Made by a program: the position numbers and the translations under genes | Shown here: piece after piece, positions 13,136-27,364 of the stretch | How positions within the stretch are numbered: the first letter of the stretch is position 1 | Layout of the letters: each line of letters begins with the position of its first letter | The notes under the pieces: generated by a model | The model's database searches: none | Seen by the model: only the letters and a program-made list of their open reading frames with translations | What the model was told of the DNA's origin: nothing | Source of the DNA: Zanthoxylum bungeanum | Taxonomy: Eukaryota > Streptophyta > Magnoliopsida > Sapindales > Rutaceae | Direction of reading: 5' to 3' | Assembly (NCBI GenBank): GCA_019454045.1 | Contig: SKCR01023813.1 | Location: forward strand, 248,001-312,000 | DNA length: 64,000 nt

Positions 13136-14329
13136 CAACTGACCTCATTTTGAGTTGGGAATTTCACACATAAGTGTCCGTAGATTTGATGACCTCCAAA
13201 TCGTTCAAAGCAAATCGTCTCAGTACCGTATTATACACTGACATGTTCTAAATTATAAGAAAATTAGCTAGTGTTATTGCATATCTCATGGGCTCGCATC
13301 GAACCCTCGGTATCATCGAGTCTCCAGTAATCCCATAAAGTGGTTTGGGTGCGGGTTTCAAATGCTATGGCCCAAAGTTCCTCTGTTCATATGCACTTTT
13401 GAACATTATGTTTACTAAACTACTATTATCTATCATCACCCGTCGCACATCGATGTTCCCCACATTCACCTCGACCCCAGGGCATAATTATGTGACCATT
13501 ACATGCCTCAAGCGTCTTCCATATTAAAAGTGATACCTTCGAGCCTAGTGAACCGCCGAGGTCGTTCTTCAGTCTGATGAAAGTTATTGGGGGTCTACCA
13601 CTCTGACATATCAAGAATGAGACCTGTGTGATGTCTCTGCTATATTCGAGCCCTCATAGATTGTATTGATGGTGATATTTTTTTGCCGGGACCTGATCTA
13701 GCGAAATATCACCCCGCTATTATTATCGTGTAGAGGATTGGTTGCTTTGTCGCTGTGATTGCCCTCCGGGTTGAACCACATAATCTCTCAAACGATCCCT
13801 CATGATCAAGTATTATTTAGCATCTTTCAGCTCAATCGAGTATCCGATGTCGTTGTGATAGTGGCAGAATTTATTGGTGTTTTTGCAAGGGGATACCATT
13901 GGGCGAGGTGCCCCGAAGTCTTCTCTGTGTCGTTTCATTGCAAATATTTTATCGCGGACATATGATAACTGGGCGTAAACATCAAAATGGCCCATCCTTG
14001 GCTGAAAGTTATCATCTTTTGCATTCTTGGCAGCTGGTAAGTTGCCTAGGTTGTCATTCTTGCGCTCATCCTGGTTACTACCATGCCTTATGTCATTACC
14101 TCTTTTGTTTTTATTGCCCGAGCTCTATTTTCTGCTTCTTTTGTCGTGAGAGGGATTTTTTCGAGCCAAATATTTCCTCCATCGTGATGTATTATTGGAC
14201 TTGCTCGTAGAACTCATAAATGGTCCTCACATGGAACTTGTAGAGACTTTTGTAAAGTTAATTATTCTTGTCTAAGCTTGCCGAGATCACTGTCATCACA
14301 CTCTTATCTAACGGCCTGTCGACATAACT
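13136..14329 (-). pseudogene. gag: Element B gag C-terminus and protease fragment
   Basis: At 13995-13813 the minus strand carries a zinc-knuckle-like KFCHYHNDIGYS, as in Tat-like gag proteins (C-x2-H-x4-GH is usual). At 13470-13380 it carries a protease core reading RRVMIDNSSLVNIMF, where D-T/S-G-S-S is usual, so the catalytic triplet is damaged. Several stops and frame changes occur. The segment ends exactly at the TSDs of the hAT element (left) and of LARD H (right). Confidence 0.75.
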
Positions 14330-16960
14330 TGTTGGGGTTTTTGGGGTCGGGGCGCAGCGGAAGCGCGGGTCCGGGCGATATCGTATTTTAAAACTTTTTC
14401 AAAATACCGAATAAATTACTCAATATCTAATATGAATAATTTATTCATATATCACCTAAACCAATTTATTTAATATCGAATATTAACATAAATAAGTTGA
14501 AAACTCGCGAAACTTTTACGAAAACTGTTTTTCCGCAAAATTGCCTAAAACGCGTTTTTGACCGAACCGACTACCCGACACTTATGGAAACTGCCCAGGT
14601 CAGCTCCAATAGTGTCGGGGCAGTTCACGGGCTGCCATAACAGTGACGGAATCACTGTTTTCACAGCCGTCACCCGGTTGGCTCAAAATCCACCCGGTAA
14701 CACCGTTTTTGGCCGTTTTCGCTTATTTCAACTCCGAAACACTTTCCGGAAATTGTGCCGACTCCCAAATTACATCCATTACATTAATTTAACATCAAAT
14801 ACATCAATATATACACTGAAAATTCCAGATTCTGATCCAGAAGGTAAATTGACCAAATTTTCATGCTTTAATCCAATTTTCACAAAGATTAATCTAATTA
14901 ATCCAACACCAATTGAGTCCCACCACATATGAATAACTCAAGAATAATTCTAGGCATAAAATGAGTGGCTATTACACTCTAGAATGGCAACAAAATGTCC
15001 AACAATAATTTGAACAAAATTGGAATGAAATTACATTAATTCCATCCTAATACACTTCACACATGCTCATTAACCTCCAATTCATCCATCCAAAACAAAA
15101 GCCCCAATTTTAGAAATAAAAAGAACCCTAGAACATTCTAGATTATCAAGAAAACAAGAAACAAAATTTCTTAGGCTTGAGGTGTGAAAGAATTACCTTT
15201 AATCCTTGTATCCTAAGCCATTTTTCTTTGGTTTCCTTCATTTCTTTCCATAGTTTGATCAAAGCAAACCCTAGAGACCCATTTTTATTTGTTTCGGCAG
15301 TGGTGATATCCATCATCAAAGAGAAAACAATTTCCTCTTTTTATTATTGTTATTGCCGACAATAGGAGGGCATATTTGTCCTTTAATTTTTTTTTTTAAT
15401 TTGATCAATTATCAAATAATATAATCCATGCCACATGACACAAGTTACCAATAAATGATAAACAAATGTGATAACAATTATCACAAAAGTAAATTATTCA
15501 ATTAAATTAAAATTAAAGTCAAAGTAACAAAATTCAAAATCCAATACTTTAACCTTTATTTTAATGTCATGTATAACCAATAGTAATTTAACATATATTC
15601 CATAACAATTATGAAATATATATAATTTAATTCTTTAATTATTTAAATATTAACACTTAAAAATCTAAATAATTAACTAATATAATTACTAATCCATATG
15701 TATTTTATTTACAGTAAATAAAATACGTATTAGAAGTGACATGTGTCAAAATCTCATTTGACGAATAATAATGTGTATCTAATCGTATTATGTATCAAAT
15801 ACAAATACACAATAATTATTAGCGGACAAAATCCCCTAAAGCATGTGTTATCGTTTAACCGATTAAACGATCCGAATTAACTCATTTAATCCAGTGAAGT
15901 ATTATGAATAATCTGTATTATTCATATCGAGTTGCCCAAGTGCTCAACGAGTACACTTCATATTGTGGGACTCTCTAAGTTTAGGTTTATCTGTCACGAA
16001 ATCCAATTTCGTGTCCATAATCCACCCACTCATGAATTATGACGACCACAGATAATCTTGCTAAACTATACAAGCCGAGGTCATAACATACGTATAATCC
16101 CTCCGTCACAGGCTATCCACATTATACCTGAGATATAGATGAGAACGTCAAATCTGTTCGGTATAATACAGTCGACTTTCTAATTTATGATCTCTAAATA
16201 ACATTCGGAACTAGTTTCCGACGTTATACCACGGCCATGGATTTACTAGATCATAAACACGTGATGATGCCTATGCCCTGTACACAGGACTGACGGATCC
16301 TATCTTGATACACACTGGATATCATGAGCATCAGTCCACACCCAACGAACAGGCGGAGGTCTGATCATGAATAGATCGTTGACGTGACTGCCATCAAAGT
16401 GTGGAGGATAACTCATATATCCACGGTGGTATCTCAAGTCGAAGGACCACTATGCTCGCTCAACTCGAGAAGGTTCCTATTGATGTTGGTGTACCATCTA
16501 TTAGGAAACCTTCAGTGAGTCGTTCAGTTCTTATCAAATAAACACCTACATGTCTATACGAGTCTCCCGAGACTCATGGTTCACTGGGATAAACCATTGG
16601 ACCAAGTCACTATATACGACATGTACTGGTCTCAGTGGATTTTACTAACCGACCCCTGTTAGCAAATCTTGACCAGGAACTTTATTTAAGGACATGCAAC
16701 TAATAGTGCGCTTCCCAATGTCAATTACAAACTACGTTGTAACTGCGCACTATATTGTAAATCCTAGGGTCTTTGTCTAATATACACGTATCACTAAATC
16801 AGATTCAGTTTCAATCTAATCGAGACTAGATCGAATAAGTGTATAAAAGACAAGGGTGCTACCAGTAAAATTGGTAATATTATGGAAAATTGAACTGTCT
16901 GTATTTATGAATCGGACATAAATACGATCCGGATTGGCACTCGGAGCACCAACCCCAACA
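14330..16960 (-). repeat. LARD H left LTR (3' LTR, 2631 bp)
   Basis: Starts TGTTGGGGTTTTTGGGG and ends CACCAACCCCAACA. It is nearly identical to 21209-23833 except for a patch near 15600-15850. Small ORFs recur in both copies and are taken as chance. On the element's strand it begins with a TTGGTGCTCCGAGTGCCAAT block that is also recognisable at the starts of element C (24780) and the solo LTR (50911). Confidence 0.93.
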
Positions 16961-16973
16961 AATTCTCCCACTT
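16961..16973 (-). promoter_or_regulatory. Polypurine tract of LARD H
   Basis: The minus strand reads AAGTGGGAGAATT directly against the LTR start, preceded by a CACTAGAGC stretch. This is the usual copia-type plus-strand primer position and supports minus orientation. Confidence 0.75.
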
Positions 16974-19900
16974 GCTCTAGTGCCAATCCATGGTATCCTA
17001 TACTCATCTCAATGTGTATCGTATACTCATGGTTCTCAAGAGCTCACCAGCACTCAAGAGGTAGGCAAGAACAAGTAAGTCTGCTTTAACAAATCGAGTC
17101 TGTCAAACAAACTCAATCGTTTTCCTAAGCCAGCATCATTCATATTTGTGTAGAATACAAATTTCACATCAATATGACTCAGATGCTATATCAGTATTGT
17201 GCTATAGCTACTGAGTTGTCTATGTATTTAGAGATCAAATCCAAATACTTTGCAGACAACCGCAAACACAAAACTAATATCAACACTTCTAATCATTGAG
17301 GTCACTTTGCAACTTCTTAAGTCAATACTTCAAAAGTCGCAACTGATTCCACTAGTTTAGTAGAATCAATAGTGACACTCTCACTGCATCTTTTTCTGAC
17401 TTTATTGACATAGACCATCTAATGTCATAATTAGAATCACTAAACCCTAATCTGACCTTATGTTGCTGACTAAATTCTCCATGAATGAGAAACTTGTTCT
17501 TAATATCTCAAAGATCAGAAAGAACATGTTTCAAGACACATCTTATGGTCTACAGCATTTCAAAATAACTCGTAACAATTACGATTAAATTGATATCTTT
17601 AATCGCACATAATATAGTACTCATTTTGCCATCATCTTATGATGCATAAGATTGACTAGACATTCCAATCAATTTATCTTTCGAGAAAGGAATCATTCTT
17701 TACGAAAGATGAAAACTATATATATAAAAGACACGTTAACTGTCAAACAGTTGTACTAACTGTCATACAGATAGTCTTTGTGGTCTTTATTAGATCATAT
17801 CTAATATGCGATTAATGAGAGTATCTCACAAGTCTCTTAATTTTATATCTTATATAAAACTTTATATCATATATCATATATAACAGAGACTACTCCCACT
17901 GTTATCATGGAGAAAAGAAGACTTAAGGATATATAGTATTAGAAAGAAATTTGTATGCTCCCACTGACCCTACTGACAAATACATATTCTCTATATTTTG
18001 ATAAAACCAGAAAATCTGACTGATATCAAAACTAGAGAACATAATTTTCCGGAAAGCTTATCTGAGTCTACAATAAGCTCCATAAGCTAGTATATCAAAC
18101 TGTGATCTTAGCAGAATACAAACTCCAGGGCCATTCTAGAATGAAATCTTCAAACCAAGAAATCACAACGGATTTTTCATTCGAAGAAATCACTCAAGAA
18201 CGCCACTTTGCATTCTTTAGCCAAAATCATGGTTTAATATCAACATTAACCAACAGACCCTTAATTGTCCAAATAGTACGACAAGAGACAAACTTCCTCA
18301 GAATCTACAATAGACTATTGAGTGTAACCTTTCTCATTGTCATACTACAAAGGTCAAACTTTTATCGAGCTCACTGTGCTTTTGCTGCGCAAACAATTTG
18401 CACATTTATGAACTATTCATAACGAAAGCCTAATCAAGTTCAAAACTTGATCGTCGTAAGCCATGAACAATCTTAGATTTATGGTTCAATGCTAAGTTCC
18501 GGAATCGATATCAAATATCGCACCCACTATAAGTTATAGGATACTTTTCTTCAATAAGAAAACATCAGAATCATTAAGTATCAAAATACTTGTAAATGAT
18601 TCTGACATCCTATTGGACTAGTACGGAGATGTCTTAGGGTATATTTTCATCTTATTAATTATGTAGTTCCATTACAGTTTATCACTCTCTCATTTGACTT
18701 CACAAAGTCAAATCTTTTCTACAATCGTCAACATCCAATGTCAACCATCAAGTGACAAAACAATTTCATTACTCGGGATCATAGAAAAGATATTCTATCA
18801 AATAGAATACAATATTCTATTAAATAGAATAAATGATATAATCTTTCACTCATACCTCTGAGGCACAAGTACATTCAATTATATAACCATTATACAATCG
18901 AAAGTTTCAAATCTCAAACTTTTTAAGATTCGAATTTTCTACTATACATATCATATATGTAACTGTAGAAATAATTGGAACCTTAATTAAAGAGATGAAT
19001 TAGTGTTACTGGAGCATAACCCCAAGAGTATTGAAAATAATTCGGTAACTCTCAATATCAACGAATCAAATCATATAAGATTCGATTACTTCCACTGACC
19101 AATTCCATCAAAATTGAATCGCGAACGAAATAAATTGAGTAAAAATCATATTCATTAAATAACTATGGAACTAATTGCCTTAAATTCACATATTTGATCA
19201 TATCAAACATCTTTGAACAATTCAAAGACTCACGATGAATTTTATAGTTTTCAACACTTCAAATAGAATATATTAGAACCATTTAAAATATTCTATTTAC
19301 GTTTCATCAGAGACATAATGAAAGTCTTTGAACAGTTAAAGACGTTCAACATGTTCTCTAGAAACACGTAACTAAGTCATGACAAATCATTAACTAAGTT
19401 ACGGAGCATAGAAAACTATCTTAAGGTAATTCTAATTTATTAAACTACATACATCCAATGTATTAGTCTAATAAATCGGTGGTCCAATGACAATCATTTG
19501 TTAAATGAGATTTAATCACTTCCTGAATACAAATTCATTAAATGGAAAAGGATATGTGTGTGTGATCTCATATCAGACCATCATTTACCATAAAGAACGA
19601 GCATCTAATGCTTTTATGATAAAATCTCATAACGCACAGTTCTAAGTTATTTATTTTACCGAATATTTTTCTTAATGTTTATCTTTCATCAATGACACTA
19701 CTAGTCATATTAAAATATGTAACAACTGTTTATACAGAACAAGTAACTATCCAATAGTCACAAGTTCTGATATCAAATATCAAAAAAAGTTATTAAACAT
19801 TATTTTAATTAACTGGACGGGAGATCCGGTATCCAATACCTACATTTGTCATATTGCGAGAATCGATATTCTATATAACACAACTATACGTATCTCCTTT

Positions 19901-20550
19901 CTTAAACTTTATAATTTGCGTTCAATTATTCACAACGATTGTTAATGATTGATTTGCAAATTGTGTCAGACACGTGACTTTTAAAAGTCACTAAAAGCCA
20001 AGAAACGTCATTAAAAGATAAACAAATACTAAATGGGTTTTCTTAATGCCAGTCAAGAATCTCAAGACATGAACTGTTCAAGTCAATTCTTACTGCATAA
20101 GAAACAATTCTAACTAGAAAATATCCTAAAGCAGATATCTATTTAGATTAACTAATCGCGACTTAGAAACTAAGTCACAAACCATCTTGATTTTCAAGAA
20201 AATCGAAACAACAGTTCCGATGGTTTCAACTAATCTAACAATATCTAAGTCTACTGTCTTTCAAGAACTTATTCTAGAACTACGCAACCATAAGTAAAGT
20301 CAGAAAACCTATATATTCAGGTAATATACTATGCAGTGGATAAGAAGCATAAATCTATAAACTATATAGATAATAGGAAAACGAAAGCAGTAAATTCCAT
20401 AAATACGCACCGCTTGAGTTATGGATTTTTAACCCAGCAGTGTCTCCCACTACTTTACGTAACACCGTAATCCCCAACGGACAACGGGAATTCAATAATT
20501 AAATCGAATTCCATAGTGAGAGTAGGATCCCATGAATATATTTCGACTCA
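16974..20550. other. Non-coding interior of LARD H
   Basis: About 3.6 kb of AT-rich DNA without a credible ORF. The longest plus-strand ORF (106 codons, 18102-18422) shows no recognisable domain. There are scattered short duplications such as the TCTATTAAATAGAAT cluster near 18800. I see no gag, protease, integrase or RT motif on either strand. Confidence 0.7.
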
Positions 20551-20843
20551 CAGCTTTGGCACGTTCTCGCCTACGTATATTCATTAGGTAGACAACTCAT
20601 TGTCAATCACTCACCAGTGACTCCTGATTTTGGTCCTGACCGTTTCTCGCTGTGACAGCTTTGGCACGTTCACAGGGAGGCGTATCAAGGCTACACTTGT
20701 CAATGACAAACTCAAGCTACGGTGTAGTCCTGACAGCTTTGGCACGTTCAGGATTTAACTTTCACTTGAATTTGTCTCTTATCATATAAGTTCTACCGGC
20801 GCAAATGAACTACCATCAACCATAACTGCACAGCTTTGGCACG
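20551..20843 (-). repeat. Four-copy stem-loop motif in LARD H leader
   Basis: On the element's sense (minus) strand the word CGTGCCAAAGCTG lies at 20831-20843, 20734-20746, 20656-20668 and 20551-20563. Two copies are bracketed by perfect 6-bp stems: TCCTGA/TCAGGA around the 20734 copy and CTGTGA/TCACAG around the 20656 copy. The same series with similar spacing is in element C at 27365-27661. Confidence 0.8.
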
Positions 20844-21190
20844 ATACAACTATAGCATCAGGAAATCATTTGCATCCGTACTGACAAGGCGGACCAAGAA
20901 ACATGTATCCAATACACGTTACTTTACAGCCATATTAAAACACGGGGATTTTCCTACGGAAGCCACACTCTACATCCAATGCAGAAATTTTAATCTAAAT
21001 CATTTTCTAAACATTTCAATTCTATTTTAGAAAATATAACTCAATTTAACCATTAAATTTCGTTACATTTCCATTAACGTAGAACTGAAAAGTAAAGAAA
21101 CATATCTAGATTCTAAGCATGTGAGAACATTAAAATTGGATTCATATCAAATATCAAGCATGAATAATGTAATGGATGAAGCATCAGACC

Positions 21191-21204
21191 TGGCTCTGAT
21201 ACCA
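21191..21204 (-). promoter_or_regulatory. Initiator-tRNA-Met primer binding site of LARD H
   Basis: The minus strand reads TGGTATCAGAGCCA four bases inside the right LTR. This is the canonical PBS of plant copia elements. It shows that the right LTR is the 5' LTR. Confidence 0.92.
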
Positions 21205-21208
21205 TTTT

Positions 21209-23833
21209 TGTTGGGGTTTTTGGGGTCGGGGCGCAGCGGAAGCGCGGGTCCGGGCGATATCGTATTTTAAAACTTTTTCAAAATACCGAATAAATTACTC
21301 AATATCTAATATGAATAATTTATTCATATATCACCTAAACCAATTTATTTAATATCGAATATTAACATAAATAAGTTGAAAACTCGCGAAACTTTTACGA
21401 AAACTGTTTTTCCACAAAATTGCCTAAAACGCGTTTTTGACCGAACCGACTACCCGACACTTATGGAAACTGCCCAGGTCAGCTCCAATAGTGTCGGGGC
21501 AGTTCACGGGCTGCCAGAACAGTGACGGAATCACTGTTTTCACAGCCGTCACCCGGTTGGCTCAAAATCCTCCGGTAACACCGTTTTTGGCCGTTTTCGC
21601 TTATTTCAACTCCGAAACACTTTCCGGAAATTGTGCCGACTCCCAAATTACATCCATTACATTAATTTAACATCAAATACATCAATATATACACTGAAAA
21701 TTCCAGATCTGATCCAGAAGGTAAATTGACCAAATTTTCATGCTTTAATCCAATTTTCACAAAGATTAATCTAATTAATCCAACACCAATTGAGTCCCAC
21801 CACATATGAATAACTCAAGAACAATTCTAGGCATAAAATGAGTGGCTATTACACTCTAGAATGGCAACAAAATGTCCAACAATAATTTGAACAAAATTGG
21901 AATGAAATTACATTAATTCCATCTAATACACTTCACACATGCTCATTAACCTCCAATTCATCCATCCAAAACAAAAGCCCCAATTTTAGAAATAAAAAGA
22001 ACCCTAGAACATTTCTAGATTATCAAGAAAACAAGAAACAAAATTTCTTAGGCTTGAGGTGTGAAAGAATTACCTTTAATCCTTGTATCCTAAGCCATTT
22101 TTCTTTGGTTTCCTTCATTTCTTTCCATAGTTTGATCAAAGCCAACCCTAGAGACCCATTTTTATTGTTTCGGCAAGTGATATCCATCATCAAAGAGAAA
22201 ACAATTTCCTCTTTTTATTATTGTTATTGCCGACAATAGGAGGCATATTTGTCCTTTATTTTTTTTTTAATTTGATCAATTATCAAATAATATAATCCAT
22301 GCCACATGACACAAGTTACCAATAAATGATAAACAAATGTGATAACAATTATCACAAAAGTAAATTATTCAATTAAATTAAAATTAAAGTCAAAGTAACA
22401 AAATTCAACAAAATCCAATACTTTAACCTTTATTTTAATGTCATGTATAACCAATAGTAATTTAACATATATTCCATAACAATTATGAATATATAAATTT
22501 ATTTTTAATTATTAATATTTAACACTTAAAAATCTAATATAATAACTAATATAATTACTAATCCATATGTATTTTATTTACAGTAAATAAAATACGTAAG
22601 AAGTATAGTGTCAAAATAGTAAGTCGACATAATATAATGTGACGAATATAATCGTTGTATGTAATCGTATATAATATACACAATAATTATTAGCGGACAA
22701 AATCCCCTAAAGCATATGTTATCGTGTTATCGATTAAAGATTAACGATCCGAATTAACTCATTTAATCCGGTGACAGTATTATAGAATAATCTGTATTAT
22801 TCCTATCGAGTTGCCCAAGTGCTCTCACGATACACTTCATATTGTGGGACTCTCTAAGTTTAGGTTTGTCGTCACGAAATCCAATCTTCGGTCCATAATC
22901 CACCCACTCATGAATTATGACGACCACAGATAATCGCTAAACTATACAAGCCGAGGTCATAACATACGTATAATCCATCCGTCACAGGCTATCCACATTA
23001 TACCTGAGATATAGATGAGAACGTCAAATCTGTTCGGTATAATACAGTCGACTTTCTAATTTATGATCTCTAAATAACATTCGGAACTAGTTTCCGACGT
23101 TATACCACGGCCATGGATTTACTAGATCATAAACACGTGATGATGCCTATGCCCTGTACACAGGACTGACGGATCCTATCTTGATACACACTGGATATCA
23201 TGAGCATCAGTCCACACCAACGAACAGGCGGAGGTCTGATCATGAATAGATCGTTGACGTGACTGCCATCAAAGTGTGGAGGATAACTCATATATCCCAC
23301 TGTGGTATCTCAAGTCGAAGGACCATTATGCTCGCTCAACTCGAGAAGGTTCCTATTGACGTTGGTGTACCATCTATTAGGAAACCTTCAGTGAGTCGTT
23401 CAGTCTTATCAAATAAACACCTACATGTCTATACGAGTCTCCCAAGACTCATGGTTCACTGGGATAAACCATCGGACCAAGTCACGATATACGACATGTA
23501 CTGGTCTCAGCGGATTTTACTAACCGACCCGTGTTAGTAAATCTTGACCAGGAACTTTATTTAAGGATACAACTAATAGTGCGCTTCCCAATGTCAATTA
23601 CAAACTACGTTGTAACTGCGCACTATATTGTAAATCCTAGGGTCTTTGTCTAATATACACGTATCACTAAATCAGATTCAGTTTCAATCTAATCGAGACT
23701 AGATCGAATAAGTGTATAAAAGACAAGGGTGCTACCAGTAAAATTGGTAATATTATGGAAAATTGAACTGTCTGTATTTATGAATCGGACATAAATACGA
23801 TCCGGATTGGCACTCGGAGCACCAACCCCAACA
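21209..23833 (-). repeat. LARD H right LTR (5' LTR, 2625 bp)
   Basis: Counterpart of 14330-16960. Most of it differs by only isolated changes. About 22480-22900 is much more scrambled, with many small indels compared with the partner LTR. It ends at the TAACT duplication. Confidence 0.93.
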
Positions 23834-24779
23834 TAACTCGCCTCTTTCTAGAAACGAGCTAAGTATTTATTCAAATTATCGTAATGTTTCTGGTAGATTG
23901 TTGCAAGGTGGCAAAACGGGACTAGCTTCCTTCTTAGGGCTTGATATTGTTGGAGAAATATCTTATGACACTGCTTCTAACTCGATATGCTTCATGCTAG
24001 CAGGCCTTGTAACCATTTCCTGGGCACTTCGCCCAGTGTCGCTGGGAAACATATGTATTTCACACTTATTTATCGTTACCAGATCCATCTGAATGTTAAA
24101 TGCATCTAGGTGACTGAATGGGTCACTCGTTTCCTTGTAGGTGGAAATATTAGGCATTTTAAAGCGATCTGGTATCAGCTCATTGGAAATATCTTATGTG
24201 AATGAGTATTGCTCAGTGTACCTGTTCGTGGACTCTATTTGTGCGGTCTGCCTCTGTTCCAGCCTTTCCAAGCATCACATGAGCTCCCGAATACCCCGAT
24301 CATGCCCCCTTTCAATCTGGGAAACTGATTCCATTCAAGATCGGCCCATGAAGTGTGACTCATGGTCCATAAGGTGTGGGAGGTTATGTTGGTTTGCATA
24401 CGCCACTCTTGTGGCCGTGGTGATCCATTTCGCCTAGCATTTTGCTGAACTTGATCATCTTTCGAGTGCTAGAATTTTGTTCTGAGGTCGTGACTCTTAG
24501 CCGGTCGCCGCTGTGCCCATTCTCTGATTAAGAGTCTGTAGGCTGATTGCTCGTCTCTATTCCTACTGACTTGGACATGACGACGATCAAGTTCTTCAGT
24601 AAAAATCAAATGATAGCGGCTATTACCTCGATGCTCGGGCTCTCCATCGCTCGTGTGTTCTTGACCTACGTTACCATTAGTGCCTCGCTCATAATCACCA
24701 CTATGACCTTGGGACGGTGGTCGATGAGAGCGTTCCTGGCTACCCACGGCAGCTTCGTGAGCCCATATGACCTTCTATC
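23834..24779 (-). pseudogene. gag: Element B gag fragment
   Basis: Minus-strand pieces include a charged Arg/Ser-rich region (24747-24469, with FTEELDRRHVQVSRNRDEQ) and a capsid-like start (24157-23963, with ISTYKETSDPFSHLDAFNIQM). The latter fits the P-x-Y-x-G-x-x-DP-x-x-H block of gypsy gag. The fragment is bounded by the H TSD on the left and the C TSD CTATC on the right. Frameshifts are present. Confidence 0.75.
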
Positions 24780-27116
24780 TGTTATGGTTGGTGCTCGGAG
24801 TGCCAATTTCTATTTGTATTTCATTGAAAATACTTATTTAAATATTTTATTATGAATAAAATGAATAATTTCCTTAATATAACTTCTTCTTTATATGATA
24901 AAGACATAATTGATCGTAGAATGATTAGTTATGATACAGTTGTAAAAGTGTGGCAACTGACATTGAGTTGTAGCATAACAATATCATTTCTTAAATAGTT
25001 CCTGGTCAAGGTTTACATTACTTGGTCAGTAAGTAAACCCGCTGAGATCGGTACATGTTGTATATTAGAATCTTGGATTTCAATGGTTGATTCTCAATGA
25101 ACTATGAGTCTCGGAGACTCGTATAGACATGTAGGTATTTATAACGAATAAACACTGAACGACTCACTGAAGATTCTTAATAGATGGTTCATTAACGTCA
25201 GTAAGAATCTTCTCGGGTTGAGTAGCATATTGATTCTTTGACTTAAGATACCACTGTGGATATATGAGATATCCTCTATTTTGATGACAGTCATGTCACC
25301 GACCTATTAAGGTCAGACCTTCGCCTGTTCGCTGGGTGTAGATTGATCCTCAGGATATCATGTGTGTGTCAAGATAGAATCTGTCAGCTCTGTGTACAGA
25401 GCATATGTATTCAATATAGGATTAGCAATCTGTTAAATCCATAGGCCCGTGGTACATTGTAGAAGTTAGTTCTAAGTGTTATTAAGATATTGTTAATAGA
25501 AACGTCGACATGGTTATACTTATAGAGATTTGACGTTTATATCTATATTTCTGGAATAATCTAGATACATGTGACGGAGAGATTATACATATGCGATGAC
25601 CTCGACCTGTATGGTTCAGCGAGTTTATCTGTGGTCGTCATAATTTACGGGTGGGTAGATTATGGACACGAAATTGGATTTCATGACGGATATGTCTGAA
25701 CTTAGAGAGTCTCACTAATGAAATATACTCGTAGAGCACTAGAGAAATATTTATGAATAATATTGATTATTTATAAATCGTTTAATGGTTAAACGAAAAG
25801 ATACATGCATATGGGCCTTTCGGTCATTTCCTAATTAATGTGTATTTGTATTTAATATGTGATTTTATTAAATACATATTAATTAATTGTCAAATTATGA
25901 TATTTGACATATATCATTAATATATATATTTGAATTTTTTAAAGTAAATATAATACATATATTTAGATATTTGTATTTAAGTAATTATTTAATTGTTAAA
26001 TAATTAAAGTAATTAAAATATAAAATATCTAAGGTGATATTTTAGTTAGGAAATGATTAAGTGTAAATATTTGACTTTTTCATTTATAATAAAGGTGTTA
26101 AAATGACATTTGGCTTCTTTAAATTGTTTAAAATTGAAAAAAATCTTTTTTTTCTTTTTTCAAGCCAAATTCGGCCATAACCCTGGATATAAAAGGGTTT
26201 TGTTTTTCATTTTGCTTCACTTTAGTTGAGCCTCCAAATATTACAAAAAGAAAAGTTGAGAGAGAAAGTGAAGAGGCAAGAAGTTTTTCAAAGGAAACTT
26301 GAATATTAGTAAGTAATTTCAACTTTTCCTTAACTAGAAAAATATTTCTATGGTTCTTAGCTATAACATGTGATGTTTAGTTATTTTTCTACTCTATTGG
26401 TTTTGTAATAAGGATGTTGGATGCTTGAATGTAAGATGTTAGCATCTATGTTATCAAAAAAAGCTTATTAAGTGTTTAAAGCTCTCTTTTAGTCATTAGA
26501 TGACTTGGTTGTCATTCTAAAGTTGTTAGGCCGCTCATTGGTGACCTAGAATTATTCTTGAGTTGTTTCAAAGTGGTGAGACTTGTTTGGTGTTTTAGAG
26601 ATTAGATTAAAGTATTGTATTGAATTAATTTTAGTTAATTTGATTAATTGAAAATTTTAGGATCTTAACCTAAATCAAAATTAGAGCTTTTCATATATGT
26701 GTTGTGTTTTGATGTATATAAAATATACAAATCATTTGGTGTTGATTGGAAATTATCTAAGCTTGTTTTGACAAATTAGGACCAAGATGAACAAAATCTA
26801 GAATCTTGGGATCTCACGACAAGTTTGGGAAAATTGGGGATTTTGTTTGTGAGTTGTATTTTGATGTATATGACATGTATAGATTATTTTGGTAGTGATT
26901 GGATATCACCTAAATTTGTATTTGAAAAATTAGGACTAAAATTATCAAAATGCAAATCTTTGGGGGTCTTACAATAATTTGGGAAAAATTCTGGATTTTG
27001 GGTAAAACTGAATTTTTAAGTAATGAGTATTACCCAAGAAAAATTATTGAAATCGGAAAATTTTGATTTTTCGCGTTCCGTTGCATTACACTGTAATCCC
27101 GATAAAACCCCCAACA
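24780..27116 (+). repeat. Copia C 5' LTR (2337 bp)
   Basis: Begins TGTTATGGTTGGTGCTCGG and ends just before the PBS. It shares blocks with the LARD H LTR and with the solo LTR at 50911-53691 (for example GTTCCTGGTCAAG-like, near 25000). This places the three in one superfamily of long-LTR copia elements. Confidence 0.9.
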
Positions 27117-27119
27117 AAA

Positions 27120-27133
27120 TGGTATCAGAGTCA
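27120..27133 (+). promoter_or_regulatory. Initiator-tRNA-Met primer binding site of copia C
   Basis: TGGTATCAGAGTCA lies three bases after the LTR end. It is a canonical copia PBS with one difference from that of LARD H. Confidence 0.92.
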
Positions 27134-27364
27134 GTCTGATTCTAAACCCATGATATGATTAGGCCTTTAAATTTGATATTTAATATAATATTTACTTTAT
27201 GCATGCATGTATTTATTTAATTTGATTAAAATAAAGGTGTATGACATTTTTGCGGAAAATCCCTAATTAATAAGGTTTAATAATTAATATGTATTTGATG
27301 CATATTTCTTGGTCCGTCTTATCAATACGGTTTATAAATAAATTTTCTACGACGATATCCGAGA

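Larger units (their letters stand above)
14330..23833 (-). mobile_element. LARD-type LTR retrotransposon H (copia-like ends, no coding region)
   Basis: Complete 9504-bp element with LTRs at 14330-16960 and 21209-23833 (TGTTGGGG...CCCCAACA) and a perfect 5-bp TSD TAACT (14325-14329 and 23834-23838). Orientation comes from the initiator-Met-type PBS beside the right LTR and a polypurine tract (PPT) beside the left LTR, both on the minus strand. The 4.2-kb internal region has no retroviral domain in any frame. Its leader is homologous to that of the copia element C, so it is best read as a non-autonomous copia derivative mobilised in trans. Near-identical LTRs over most of their length imply a fairly recent insertion. 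Confidence 0.9.

Noticed and set aside
14558..15365. Plus-strand ORFs in the H LTR, repeated at 21437-22239
   Set aside because: They recur only because the LTR is duplicated. Their lengths differ between the copies through small indels, which argues against coding.
18102..18422. 106-codon ORF in the interior of LARD H
   Set aside because: No domain is recognisable, it is antisense to the element, and an ORF of this length is expected by chance in 4 kb.
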